64,000 nucleotides of DNA. Origin: Porites lobata (Eukaryota > Cnidaria > Anthozoa > Scleractinia > Poritidae). The translations under genes were made by a program, and so were the position numbers. The notes under the pieces are model-generated. The model searched no databases. It was not told the origin of the DNA and saw only the letters and a program-made list of their open reading frames with translations. Shown piece by piece: positions 24,701 through 35,386 of this stretch; the first letter of the stretch is position 1, and every line of letters begins with the position of its first letter. The stretch spans positions 2,913,001 to 2,977,000 of the forward strand of contig CALNXK010000040.1 in assembly GCA_942486035.1 (NCBI GenBank), in the 5' to 3' direction.

Positions 24701-27700
24701 TTTCACAAAATTACATCTTACACATGAAATTTTCAGAATTTTACCTGTTTTTTCACAATTCTTGTGAAACTAGACATGTATTCATTTTCTTGGAATCCCA
24801 TGAGAAATTTTCTTTGGTGTTGTTACAGATGATTAATTACATCTTTAGCCCTTGGATAAAAAATGTAAAAATGAATGCGATATTCTTTAAATTTTTCTGT
24901 TACAAGGTTTTTGTCCAGTGAAAATTAAAATTCCTCAATTTTCTGTTGGATTCTGTCTTAATGTAACTGTATTTCACTTGAAGTCAGTTAACAGAAAAAT
25001 ACCGTAAAATTCCGAAAATAAGCCCCGGGGCTTATATTTTTCAAAGACCCTTTTTGAGTGGCTTGTTTTTGGAGGGGCTTATATTCCGAGGGGCTTATCT
25101 ATGGAGGGAAATTTGCGTTTCAAAATCGATTGGGCTATTCTTATAGTTGGAAGTAAATTTACCGTTTTTGCTTTGTTTTACTTTGTAGTCGAGGGAAATT
25201 TTCCAAGTACAAGCCCCTGGGTGGCTTATATTATTTTGGAGGGGCCATTTAAAGGAGTGTTTTTTGCATTACCGGCTTAGGGGGCTTATATTTGGAGGGG
25301 CTTATATTTGGAGGGGCTTATACATGGAGGGTCTTATTTTCGGAATTTTACGGTAACACTTCTAAAGACTACTGTACTGCAACTCTTCACTACATGTAAC
25401 AAAATGCTGCAGCAGAATTACGTGTATTTTCAGTTCCAGCACCAACATTACAAACTCACTAAATCCTTAAGAAGTTCACATCCTAAACCTCCAGCTCCAA
25501 TAACTAAGATTTTGGCTGATTCCAGCATGAATTCAAGAACCTGCAGTAGGAAAACCAAAAAAGTCACAATAACATTAACCTAGATTAAATAAATAAATGT
25601 TCTTTTTATGCAGCTTTCATAAATGAAGGAAAGAATATGTAAAGTTCAGGTTAAAGTTTCGAAACCTAGTGGTCGTCATTTCCTTTGTCTGCTAGCCCTA
25701 ATATTACATTCACGAATTAGGGCTAGGAGACCTGAATTTAATTTTTACCTGTAACATATCCATCTTGGAGAAGCGAGGTGCCCATCTCATAGCGATATCC
25801 ACTAAGAGAGAGTTGACTATTATATAAATAGAGCTAAGCTTCGGTGAGTCTCCTAAATCTTAGCACATGCCTGACAGCAAAAGCTGAGCACCAGGGACCA
25901 CCAGGTGATGCTCGAGCACTGCCCAACCATAAATCCATTGACCCCTGGCATGCAAAATATGAGAACTACTCATCTAAAGGACAAGCTGGATTTCAAAATT
26001 TTACCAAGCCCTGATCTGATGTAGAAACTAAGTCACAGGTTTCACTCCACGGAAAAAAATTTGTCCAGGATAAAAACTGGACAAACCCACTAAATGAAAA
26101 AGGAGTTTTTCTCATCAATCATTTGTCGTTAAGCCATTATTCTCTCCATTAAGTAATGACAGATGTGATGGCCGGTTAAGGGTTAATATAGTTTCCAGAT
26201 GAATGCAGAGAAATGTTCTCAAAACAAAAATTGTCACCAATCAATTTTTGGTTTAGATGTTTCAAAGACAATAATAATATTGCAAATCCTTCTGTTTTTG
26301 CAGATCAGTCCCATATTTTATTAATCTTACAGAGTGATCCTCGGGATAATCCATAAATAATAAACTTGGTTCTGGGAAAAATAGATAAAAATTTGTTTCT
26401 CTGCTAAATATTTTCACCTGAGATCCTGGTTCAAAGTCTTGATGCGCTAAAGGTCCACTCCTCATCAGTAGTTTCTGAAGATGGCTCCATCTTCCAGACC
26501 AGTCAGGCTTGTTTTCTACTAACATTCTGAAAAAGAAGCAAAACATTTTAATACTTTTTGAATCCAAAATTCAGTAGACTGTATAACAAATTCTTTGCTC
26601 TTACAAATGTTGAGTAAATTCAAATGTAAAAGGTTTCTTGTTATACCACACTACTTCATAAGTAAAACACATAGTGCAAAAAAGAACACGGTGTTTTCAA
26701 AAAAAATTAGTAGTAATTCAGCTTGGGATGAATTATTTTCTTTGGCATTGTCAAAGAAAAAAACAATGTGTTTCAACCAAATTTTAAAAGATGTTTTCAC
26801 ACTTTCTGCTCATCCTTTATAGAATCAAACAAAAACTGTATTAAATTATGTAAATTATCTAGATCTTCAACATTGGTGGGGAAAGTCCATAGTTTCTGTT
26901 TGGGCTAAGATTGGACCAGGCCCCAGTTGTTCAAAAGTTGGACAACGCTATCCACAAAAGATGATTTCATTCGGGAGGTATGGTGACCCGTATGGGAGAG
27001 CGGGAGATCGCTGAGAGACTACCGGATAATCCAGGAGAGTTGGCATGTATGCATACTAGGGTAGAGTTTGTTGTTGGTTCTTTTCCTTGCTTTGAGAGGT
27101 TTTTCTCTGAGTATTCTGGTTAGATCCTCTCCTCAAAAACTAACATGTCCAAATTCCAATTCAACCAGGAATAAGGTTACCCTGCAAGCAGAGACTACAT
27201 TTTCGCTGTGTGAGCTGACGTGCAAAAAGTAGTCTCTGCTGACAACCGTTCAATTTTCTATCGTGCATGCACGAAATTCGTCACAGGATTCGCAAGCAAA
27301 ATTAATTGTCAGGTTTCTCATCAAATGGCGTGGGTATCGCGGGAATAAAAAAATGCGACAACTTTGATCTGCTACGCAAGACTCACGCAATGCTCTAAAC
27401 CGGTCAAGAACAGGAAAAAACCCGTTTTTTAATTTATTTGTCCAGATTTCAGGACGGATTTGGCTACTTTTCGCACACCAGCTCCCACAGCGAAATGTAA
27501 CCTCTGCTCACAGGGTAGAATAACCACTATGTGGATGTGCTACCTCTAAATCATTATTTATCTTGTTCCCCACCATACAAACGTCTGTAAATTTTTGCAA
27601 CCTTGCAGAGCTATATCTTCTCTCGCTAAAGACGTATCACTTTTAAATTTGGGAATTTTGCTAATGTTAAGGCGCTCGTTCCAGTATTGTCGTCGGACTC

Positions 27701-28137
27701 ACCCTAACTTGTTCATGTCAACAGTTGAAAAAACCGTGAAATGGTCTATTCACACAATGTTTCAGTTTGCTTCTGGCAACCCTGTAACCTGCGCCTTCTC
27801 TGTCTTCTTTTCTTTGATTCTTTGTCCACATCATTAAAACCTATCAAGTTACTGTAGACTTTCTTCAAGTTTTAAAACATTTTGTGGCCACAAATATTTT
27901 GCGCGGGAAAGATGGAGAATGCACGCAGAGTTTAACATGCAGACTTAGGAAGCAAAATGAAAGCACTGTTCAAGGCACATAATTTCATCTCCACCGAAAA
28001 GTTTCACTTCTTATCACTCATGCAAACAGTACACACAATTTACACTATACAGACAGAAATACTTTAACTGTCAAAACATATTAAACAGGAAATTAAAGTA
28101 CATACGGAGACTCCAAAGAATTTTCCTCCACCTCCAT
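12788..28137 (-). CDS. UBA3: NEDD8-activating enzyme E1 catalytic subunit (UBA3)
   Basis: UBA3, with NAE1, adenylates NEDD8 and passes it to UBC12, feeding cullin neddylation. Coding exons (minus): 28137-28106, 26526-26418, 25540-25460, 24286-24204, 20469-20389, 20259-20216, 20075-20011, 19147-19069, 18545-18466, 18367-18265, 17442-17329, 17243-17190, 16296-16215, 15304-15204, 15112-15049, 14012-13958, 12885-12788. All joins keep frame except 17190/16296: a microexon of length 1 mod 3 (about 37 nt) is required there and I could not place it. Visible motifs: N-terminal WSHLQKLLMRSGPLAHQDFEP; ATP-binding GAGGLGCELL (residues 62-71); DMDTIDVSNLNRQFLFR; the catalytic Cys in TACIECTLDLYPPQ (about residue 207); CAACSQRPQ zinc-type cysteines; C-terminal ubiquitin-fold domain that recruits the E2. 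Estimated length about 453 residues, close to other animals. Introns are crowded with MITEs. A second copy of the last two exons lies at 1151-2503. Confidence 0.92.
14206..14338. repeat. Inverted-repeat element, family of 58062-58165
   Basis: The inner sequence CCATTCTTTCTTGCAC and the flank TTCTAAGCGCCTG match the palindromic element at 58062-58165, and the left side (GGCGCTCGGAAGTAA) pairs imperfectly with the right. It lies in a UBA3 intron and is diverged. Confidence 0.5.
14925..14995 (-). repeat. Possible tRNA-derived SINE remnant
   Basis: Read on the minus strand, the sequence resembles a degenerate tRNA-like promoter: the plus strand GGTTTGAAACCGTGACCTCC looks like a reversed B box and downstream bases, followed by an anticodon-arm-like stretch and CTAAGCTCA. 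No clean cloverleaf can be drawn, so it is not called a tRNA gene. Confidence 0.35.
15491..15656. mobile_element. MITE with TACAGT... ends
   Basis: It begins TACAGTTTAACCTCTCTAT and ends with GGAGAGGTGACC...CGACTGTA, with internal inverted GTGGCC/GGCCAC stretches. The related element at 58264-58338 has the same ends; the element at 46473-46612 has similar ones. It lies in a UBA3 intron. Confidence 0.6.
17638..17957. mobile_element. MITE with TACCGTAAAATTCC ends
   Basis: TACCGTAAAATTCCAAAAAT at the left and GGAATTTTACAGTA at the right are inverted. The interior is a degenerate run of AAGCCCCTCC-type words. A second copy in the opposite orientation lies at 25000-25355. Confidence 0.75.
19831..19935. 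repeat. Perfect 24-bp inverted repeat
   Basis: AGGATATGAAGAATTCTGCA(GATC) at 19831-19854 is exactly complementary to 19912-19935. The inner bases CCTCCGCC and GGCGGA also pair. This is a hairpin end of a small transposable element inside a UBA3 intron. Confidence 0.7.
20643..23043. mobile_element. 2.4-kb TTAA-ended element with GTTTAAAC subterminal palindromes
   Basis: The ends TTAAGGTGAAT (20643-20653) and ATTCACCTTAA (23033-23043) are exact inverted repeats. Subterminal GTTTAAAC octamers occur at 20705, 20726, 20791 on the left and 22937, 22958 on the right, among many AAACG words. TTAA is the probable target duplication. Interior open frames (21498-21953 plus, 22275-22559 minus) show no domain I recognise, so the element appears non-autonomous. 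It sits in the UBA3 intron between exons 24286-24204 and 20469-20389. Confidence 0.75.
23045..24008. mobile_element. 0.96-kb MITE with long inverted ends and AAT target duplication
   Basis: Left GGGCGATTCCAGAAAATATC and right GATATTTTCTGGAATTGCCC form terminal inverted repeats of about 40 bp that continue through CCATACC and ACGGACGGCTT. AAT flanks both ends (23042-23044, 24009-24011). Near each end are repeated GGGTTCACGATTATGGAATT blocks. It abuts the TTAA element on its left. Confidence 0.8.
25000..25355. mobile_element. MITE with TACCGTAAAATTCC ends, second copy
   Basis: Same family as 17638-17957 but in opposite orientation; here the GGGGCTTATATTT words are on the plus strand. Ends TACCGTAAAATTCCGAAAAT and GGAATTTTACGGTA. 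It lies between UBA3 exons at 24286-24204 and 25540-25460. Confidence 0.75.
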
Positions 28138-28413
28138 GTTGTTCTGCTGTAGGGCCACGTGACTTAGCTACCGAGCCTTCCCAAAGGAAAAACAAAACTG
28201 AATGACGAAGTTCCTAAAATATGCACCTTTTTATCAGCTGTAATTTACAGAAATAATTCTGCAACCTCAGGGCTTTTGTGTGCTCTCACTGCTGTATATT
28301 TCTGCTTTTCGAAAGAAAGACTTGTAATTTGTCAGCTGCAAGAAGGATCATCTGCGAAATTTCGTGTGAGAGAAGCTAGAGAGCACACTGGTGCACGTTC
28401 CACTTCTGAAATC
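28138..28413. promoter_or_regulatory. Putative bidirectional promoter, UBA3 / C-CAP-sirtuin
   Basis: Only 276 bases separate the UBA3 ATG (minus, 28137) from the ATG of the C-CAP-sirtuin gene (plus, 28414). Both promoters and 5' UTRs must share this gap or overlap unless an upstream noncoding exon exists. I see no clear TATA box. The arrangement is seen; the shared control is inferred. Confidence 0.5.
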
Positions 28414-31400
28414 ATGGCTTTTTCAAACCTAGAAGGAGTGTTTAAGTTAGCCCAAAGACCAGTTCACACTATCAGCAATAGAAAAGAAGAAGACATTGAG
28501 CTGAAGGCAGACTCAAAAGGAGCTCTATTGTTTGTCAAGGACTGCGCAGATTGCCACGCCAGCTTGAGTGAAAAGGCTGCTAAAGTTCTTCTGGAAGACT
28601 GTACTAATTTGGTTCTGGACGTAAAATCCACGCTAATTTCAGGTTTACTGGAGTTTGTGTCATGCAAGAAGGTTGTGCTGAATTTACTTGACGGTGGTCA
28701 GGTAAGAAAAAAAAAGGGCCAAATCGAGTTTAAAAGTTTAATACTGTATTTCAGTTTCTTTAAACTAGAAAGTACTGCAGAAATGTTTGAGGAGGGTCAG
28801 GGGTGGGGTGAGGTGGGGATTGAACGGGGCAGGGTTCGTATTCCTTTGAGCTCTTCAAAATCTATGACTTTTTCCTTGACCTTAGGTTTGGCTGTCCCCT
28901 TCAAAAATTGTCACAACTTCCCTTGTTTTAGGGTATTTTTTGACCTGACAGTTCAACAGACACAAATTCTAATGTCCACCAAAATGTGTGACATTCATAC
29001 TATTCAATCACTCCTCTCTATCTTACAATGTCCTTGCTTTATCATCTGCAGTAACTAATCTACCACACAAAACTTTAATTTTCCATGACTTTCAAGGACC
29101 AACTGTTGAATTCCATGACTTTCCAGGCCTGGAAAATGAAATTCTTAAAATTTATTCTGTGTCTTTCCAGGATTTCCATGACCGGTACAAACCCCAGGGG
29201 AAAGGAAAGCTATAGGGAGAAGGGAGAAATGGCAAAAAACAGTGGGTAAGAGGGAGAAATTGATGCAAAAAGTGGGGGGAAGGGAAGATTTATCCCAGGG
29301 TCAGGAGGGTAGTCTGGATTTCAAGTGACAGGGATGATTAAAGGATTTTTGGGGTTTGAAATTTTCGATTCCGGGATTTTTTTGGGGAGGAAAATTTGGC
29401 AAGTATTTTTTTTGGTGGCTTGATTCATGATGGTGCCCATGTTGTTCTGCGATTTAAGGACAACCAAACTTGTTTTCCTTTCTGGAGATTTTTAAAGCTC
29501 AGAAATTCAGCATGGAATTTTGGGGGGTTGATTTTTAGTCCAGGAATTTTTTTGGGTTTTGTTGGAAGCCATATGGGACTTTTTTTTGGTTTCGATTTTT
29601 GGCCCCATTCAATCATCCCTGTCACTTAAAATTGGGAGATTTGCACTCCTTTCCTCCCCTCCTCCCCTTGAGACACTTGTAAGAAGTTCAATTTCCACTA
29701 ACTGACCTTACCTCGTTTCGAAGGTTTCTCACCTCAGGGGACAAGCAAATGAAAGAATGTGGCCAGGATTGACCACAGTTTGTTTTATCTTCAAGTGTTC
29801 CTTTTTTCGAGGGAGGGAGGAGGAAAGCTCTAGTTTGTTTCCTTGCTGAGTTTCTTTGACAGACATTGTACTAGTCTACATTCCTATAATTATGTTTTCT
29901 TTTTGCAGATCCCAACCATAATGGCTGACAGCACAACAGATCTGACCATAAATATTCTGCAACACTCCCAGTTTGAGTCTATTTATCTTCACCGCTCAAG
30001 CAACATTGAAGTGTGTCAACTTGGTGAATCCCCTGTGAATCATCCTGTCACTTTCCCAGAAGGGGTTTCTCAAGACTCCCAGTTTTTGGTTCATTGGGAA
30101 AAAGAGGGGGAAGATGAAAAGCTTGTTTGCGAACGAGTTATCAGGGAGGGGGTGTTCCCCACTACAGAGCGAAAGCTGAAGGAAGACAAAGAAAGGACAG
30201 CAAGAGACATGGAGAAGTTAGCAGCAGCTCTTGTAGATGGAATAAAAATCCTGCCTAAGGGACATCAACAAGGAAAACCAAGCAATGGAAAGCAGGGTAA
30301 TTGATCAGATCCCTCACTGCACTAAAGCAATGGATGCGTAAAAGTGCTGTCTCATGAACCATTGCACTGATATTTCATCAGACATTTTGTTATCTTCGGA
30401 ATAAAACAGCATTGAACATAGAGTCAGGGACTGAACTTATTCTCTTTTGAAAGATTTCTCAGATAAAATTATTTTGCAATCATAGATTGTAGACTCATCT
30501 GGTAAAACTAGGACTATTAACAAGCGACTAGCACTTCTGTTTTATGCATTATTTGCACTACTGTACCCTGACTAGAATATTTTACAAGAATTTCAGGGTG
30601 TCATAATTGAAGAATCAAACTGATTTAAGTATGGAATCTAGCATTATTTTAGGAAAATAAAACAAGCCAAATAATAATCAAAAAATAAATAAAACGATGG
30701 TTTACACTGTTCCAACTTCTCTCTCGCTTTTTGTTTTCATTTATGTACCAACATCACACTCACTCTGATTTTGGTTACTTAATAATAATTTTTCCATGTT
30801 TACATGTGTACGTATTTAACCAAATGGAGAACTTCTTGTCTCATCTACGGTTCTGTGTTGTAACAAATTGTATGCATGTACACATGTTATGTTTTTATTC
30901 CTTGACAATGTCAACAGTGTACCAAAGACAGCTGAAAGAGAAACTACGTTTTCATTTGAGTCACACACAGCTTTTGACAACATAACCTTCATTCTGTCTT
31001 ACTTCTTCCGCATAGGTTCTGCTCAAGCAAAACCTTCCTCAGTGAAACCCAGTAGCAACGTCCCTAAGCCATCTCCTACTGGAAGAAACTACCCAAACAT
31101 TGGGGAGGAAGATGAGAAAAAAGAGTTCTTTGACACTGATGAAGAACTGGAGAAGAAGATTGACCTTCTTGCAAAATGGGTAAAAGAGAGTAAACACTGT
31201 GTAATGTTCACTGGTGCAGGAATAAGTACAAGCACTGGGATCCCTGATTTCCGCAGTGGCATGAACACTGTGCTTAAGACAGGCCCCGGTGTCTGGGAGT
31301 TACAAGCAAAAGGTGTGTCACGCAAGCCAGGAGCAGCTCTTCCCAACATGCTAAAAGCCATACCGTCACTTTCCCATATGGCTATAGTACAGATGCATAA

Positions 31401-32280
31401 GGAGGGCATGGTCAAGTTTACTGTGAGCCAAAATGTTGATGGTCTCCATCTACGCAGCGGCATCCCCGGTAACGAGCTGGCTGAACTTCATGGAAATACA
31501 AATTTGGAGAAATGCACTACATGCGGAGCTAAGTATCTGAGAGACTTCAATGTACGCACTGCCAGGTGGGTTCATGATCACAAGACAGGCCGATTTTGTG
31601 ATAACCCAAAATGTCATGGGCCACTGGTGGACTCAATCATAAATTTTGGGGAAAGCCTTCCCAGTTATGAACTGGAGGAGTCTTATCGGCAAGCAAAGAA
31701 GTCTGATCTGATCATCGTGCTTGGTTCCAGCCTTCGTGTCAATCCTGCTGCTGACATTCCTGCTGAGGCTGTCCGTCGCAAACAGAAGCTGGTCATCTGC
31801 AATCTACAGAAAACACCTCTGAGTCGTTACAGCTCCCTTGAAATACACAGCCAGATAGATGCTGTTATGAAAGGTCTTCTGGATAGGCTTGGCTTGGAGG
31901 TCCTACCGTTCAAAGTCCAGCGACGCTTCGCCATTGAATTAAGCCCTGAGAAAATCTTGATTCAAGGCCTTGACCTGGTATGTGATACCCCATATTCATT
32001 CTTCAAGCATGTGTCACTGCGTGCATCTCAGGAAGTTAAAGGAACCAAGAAAGTCATTGATGAAAAAGTCCTTTCTAAGGAGCCTCTTGAAATGCAATTT
32101 AAAAAAGGGCTCACTATCTCGGAAGAAACAACCTTGATTTTAGACATTGAGTTAGGTTTCCATGGCCATTATGGTGAGCCAAACATGTCATTCAGTGATA
32201 CCATAAAATGTCCTGGGAAGACCATATTTTGCACAGAGTATGATCTCACTAATGGACAATGGTCCCTGAAAAAGTACTAA
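28414..32280 (+). CDS. C-CAP-domain / class IV sirtuin fusion protein
   Basis: Exons 28414-28701, 29909-30296 and 31016-32280 join in frame (donors CAG|GTAAGA and G|GTAATT; acceptors TTTTGCAG and CCGCATAG), giving 646 residues. The ATG at 28414 has A at -3 and G at +4. Residues about 30-190 resemble the C-CAP/cofactor-C beta-helix of cyclase-associated proteins (LLFVKDCADC, STLISGLLEFVSCKKVVL, GQIPTIMADST, FLVHWEKEGEDEKLV). A Lys/Pro/Ser linker follows, then a SIRT6/7-like NAD-dependent deacylase domain: GAGISTSTGIPDFRSG (from residue 292), a GVW motif, QNVDGLHLRSG, catalytic His384 in ELHGN, zinc cysteines CTTC and CDNPKC, IINFGESLP and GSSLRVNPAADIP. The last 110 or so residues form an additional domain shared with the next two genes. 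C-CAP domains bind actin or act in tubulin folding; a link to deacylation is inference. Confidence 0.85.
29323..29627. mobile_element. MITE with AAGTGACAGGGATGATT ends
   Basis: AAGTGACAGGGATGATT at the left is exactly complementary to AATCATCCCTGTCACTT at the right. The interior is rich in T and G and also partly self-complementary. It lies in the first intron of the C-CAP-sirtuin gene. Confidence 0.8.
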
Positions 32281-34158
32281 AAGTAACTTTTGACAAAAAA
32301 GAAAGGAATCTTTAGGTGAACCATGCGAAAGTAGTCCTAGGTTTAAAAAAGAAAAGCCATGGTCAGAGCAAGATTTAGAGAAAAATGAGCCAAAAGCTCT
32401 AGAAATCTAAATCTAGGTGTTATTTAATGTCAGCAAAATTTATTTACTCAGTGCAACAATGCATACTGACAGTTTTAAGTGCCTTAATAGAATATGTAAA
32501 AACGACTTACAAGATACTAAAAAAAACTTTAGTGTGCAGAAAATTGAGGCCTTACTTTCATGTAACTCCAGTAACTAAATTTGGTAAACTTTTTATCAAT
32601 AATGCATAGTAGTAAAAATCTTTTACATAATGTTATTATTATTGATACTGTTACATTATAGTATTATTTCTTAATAATTAATTATATGTGAAAAATTGGG
32701 GATGAAATCTATTGATTTGTGTCACCATTCTTTGCATGAAATTCTTCAGTAAAAAGTAAAGCAGAAATTCTGAGTTTTTGTCAATTGCTGCGTTTTATGA
32801 CACTAGACACTTCACCCTCACCTCGTAATGCCAACCCATACCTTGCTACCCATCCCTATCAGCCCCCCACCCCCACCCTCACCCCCTAGGTATGTACAGC
32901 GCTCTTCTCGGTCTTCTTGGATCGTCCAGAAATGTCGCAAAAGACGCAAAAGATAGGACTTCCGGTAAATTTAAACGCTCAAACTCGTTCCCAGGGCCTC
33001 TCCTACCGGTCAAAAGAGGACCTGGGAACGAAGTTGACCCAGTCCTCCATCGTCCACCATTAGACAAAATTCCAAAATTCTGTCAAATTTACTACGCGCG
33101 ATATTTGAAATATAGCTGGGCAGGAATTTTGTCATTTGACGAGCTGACGACGTTAATTTCCTCAAACAGATACCTTGTATTTGAGGTAAGTCTTATTTAA
33201 TCGAGCCAGTTTCAAAGGTTTGGTTTATTAAGTAAGTACAGCTCGATCTTGTTCTCCGATCAATCTTCAGAGGGAGTGAAATGGCAGCTTTTATTTGAAT
33301 TTCTTTAGACGTGATTATCATTAAATTCCATTTCTAAGGAATCAAAACTAATGGAAGTATTTAGTACTTTAAACAGCAAACCGGTGCAGCTGTTAGTTTA
33401 CGTAATAAATTAACGGTTAATCATCGAACCTTTTATCTCGGTTCTACATACCTTCTGCTCCTGCTCTTTCACCTTGTCGGAATGATAGTTAGGTTAGGGA
33501 TAGGCTTGTCTTCTTTATCAGTCGCTTGGTCCACTCTGACTCGACAAGGAATAACGATGGAGCCAAATTTTAAAGCCTCTTTTTCTGCAAACAACCAAAG
33601 TTCTTGTGTTTCGAATTTCCTATAAAAGCGCGCGAAATGGGCCTTTGGCGCGAAGGGACTTGGCCAGTCTTGCGAACTCCCGGCGGGGGGGGGGGGAAGG
33701 CACTCAAGGGAAGTTTGGGTAGAGGTGTGCCGCCGAGGCCCGCAAACCCCTACCCTGTTTGAGACAAAAACTTCATTTCGCTACCCTGTTTAAGACAGGA
33801 GACACTACTTTCTGACCCTGATTTGCTTGGCAAGTCTTCACACTATTTGAAAAGCTTCCAGTCAAAAAAGACACCCCATTCAAGACGCTTAAAAGTGAAA
33901 TTGTACACCCTGTTTAGCGGCACTTACCCACATAACCCAAATAAGGGAGTGCCCCCTAACCCCCCCTAACCCCCCCTCCCCCAGTGCGAACCCAAGACTG
34001 AAGACTGAACAGCAACATCAACAAGGTCTGTAGATCTTTTCCAGCTTTTTGGTATGTAAAAAAATAAAATACAAAAGTGGTCTTGAAAAGGAAACCTTAA
34101 TCAAAACGAATACAACTTGATATTTTTCTTTTTCGTGGTGTTATAGTGCATAAAAATC
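32281..34158. other. Intergenic region between sirtuins 1 and 2
   Basis: No exon is recognisable. From about 32930 the sequence resembles the region from about 38180 (shared CAAAAGATAGGACTTC; later GCGCGAAATGGGCC and GGCGCGAAGGG), marking the upstream half of the tandem duplication. A tract at about 33730-33985 with CCCTGTTTGAGACA-like words looks like a dispersed repeat that also occurs near 51870-52260. Confidence 0.5.
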
Positions 34159-35382
34159 ATGGCAGCCAGGCATTCTAAACGCCCCAAGCGAAAGACAAAA
34201 CCTAATCCATACAACAACATCTCTAGTGAATTTGAAAAGAAGGAGTATTTTGATACTGAGGAGGTACTGGCAGAGAAGACTGATCAGTTGGTTCAGTGGA
34301 TCCGGGAGAGTCACCACTGCATTGTTTTCACTGGTGCTGGGATTAGCACGAGCACAGGCATCCCAGACTTTAGGAGTGGAGTGCACACTGTCTTGCCCAC
34401 TGGACCTGGAGTCTGGGTGTGCAAAGCACGAGGAATAAAACCACCACCACAACAGAAAAATACGAAATGCATTCTTGGAGCTTTGCCCACATCTTCCCAC
34501 ATGGCATTGCTTCAACTTCAACAGGAAGGTCTAATAAAGTTTATCGTGTCCCAAAATACCGATGGCTTGCACCGGAGGTCTGGAGTTGATCCTAAACTGC
34601 TTGCTGAACTTCGCGGTAATACTAACATGGAAAAGTGTCTGAAATGTGGAGTGAAGTACATGAGGGATTCCTGGACTCGCACCGCACGTGCAGTACATGA
34701 TCACCTGACTGGGCGGCGCTGTGATAACCCCAAGTGTGGAGGACTCCTGGTGGATTCCATCATCAACTTTAATGAAGACCTACCCGAGGACGAGCTTCAA
34801 AAAGGGTTTGAGAATGCAGAGTTGGCAGACCTGTGCATAGTGTTGGGCTCCAGCCTCAGAGTGTATCCTGCTGCTGACATTCCTGATGGTATCATCAGAA
34901 GAGGGGGAAGAGTTGCAATAGTAAATCTTCAGAAAACTCCCCTCAACAAATGTTGTGCAATGGAGATACATGCCAGGATTGACACATTAATGGAAGGTAT
35001 CATGAAGCGATTTGGCTTGGAAATTCCACAGTTCCAACTAAAACGCTGCCTTGCCATTGAAGTTACATCTGAGTCGCTCACAATTCAAGGACTTGATCCT
35101 GTAACTAAAACTCCTTACTCTTTCATGAAAAGTGTAAAGGTCGATCCACCATCCTTCAGATCCGAACATGACCTCACCCAAGAGCCCTTTTATGTCACGT
35201 TCCCAAGTCGTGTGAGCCCATCAGAAGGAAATGCTTTAACAGTGGATCTCACTCTCGCCTTCCAAGGTCATTATGGTGAACCAGAGATAACAATCAAGCA
35301 TGTGGTTAGTAAGCTTGGAAGTACAATCTTCATGCTCAAGTTTGATGTTGCAACAGGGGAATGGAAAATTGAGAAACAATGA
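34159..35382 (+). CDS. Class IV sirtuin paralogue with catalytic His replaced by Arg (pseudoenzyme candidate)
   Basis: A single open exon of 407 residues from the ATG in AAAATCATGGCAGCC. The N-terminus is short and basic (MAARHSKRPKRKTKPNPYNN), with no C-CAP domain. The NAD-binding motif GAGISTSTGIPDFRSG starts at residue 59, then GPGVW, QNTDGLHRRSG, zinc cysteines CLKC and CDNPKC, IINFNEDLP and GSSLRVYPAADIP. At residue 152 the motif reads ELRGN (codon CGC, 34612-34614) where sirtuins have ELHGN; that His is the general base of the deacylase reaction, so activity is predicted lost although the NAD pocket is intact. The unknown C-terminal domain is kept. Nearly all of the protein matches the gene at 39267. 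The frame is uninterrupted, which argues for expression as a binding or regulatory protein, or for recent inactivation. An upstream noncoding exon is possible. Confidence 0.85.
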   Translation: MAARHSKRPKRKTKPNPYNNISSEFEKKEYFDTEEVLAEKTDQLVQWIRESHHCIVFTGAGISTSTGIPDFRSGVHTVLPTGPGVWVCKARGIKPPPQQKNTKCILGALPTSSHMALLQLQQEGLIKFIVSQNTDGLHRRSGVDPKLLAELRGNTNMEKCLKCGVKYMRDSWTRTARAVHDHLTGRRCDNPKCGGLLVDSIINFNEDLPEDELQKGFENAELADLCIVLGSSLRVYPAADIPDGIIRRGGRVAIVNLQKTPLNKCCAMEIHARIDTLMEGIMKRFGLEIPQFQLKRCLAIEVTSESLTIQGLDPVTKTPYSFMKSVKVDPPSFRSEHDLTQEPFYVTFPSRVSPSEGNALTVDLTLAFQGHYGEPEITIKHVVSKLGSTIFMLKFDVATGEWKIEKQ

Positions 35383-35386
35383 AAGC

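Noticed and set aside
28276..28413. In-frame upstream extension of the C-CAP-sirtuin protein
   Set aside because: It lacks an ATG, lies in the shared promoter gap, and the ATG at 28414 has a good context directly before the conserved domain.
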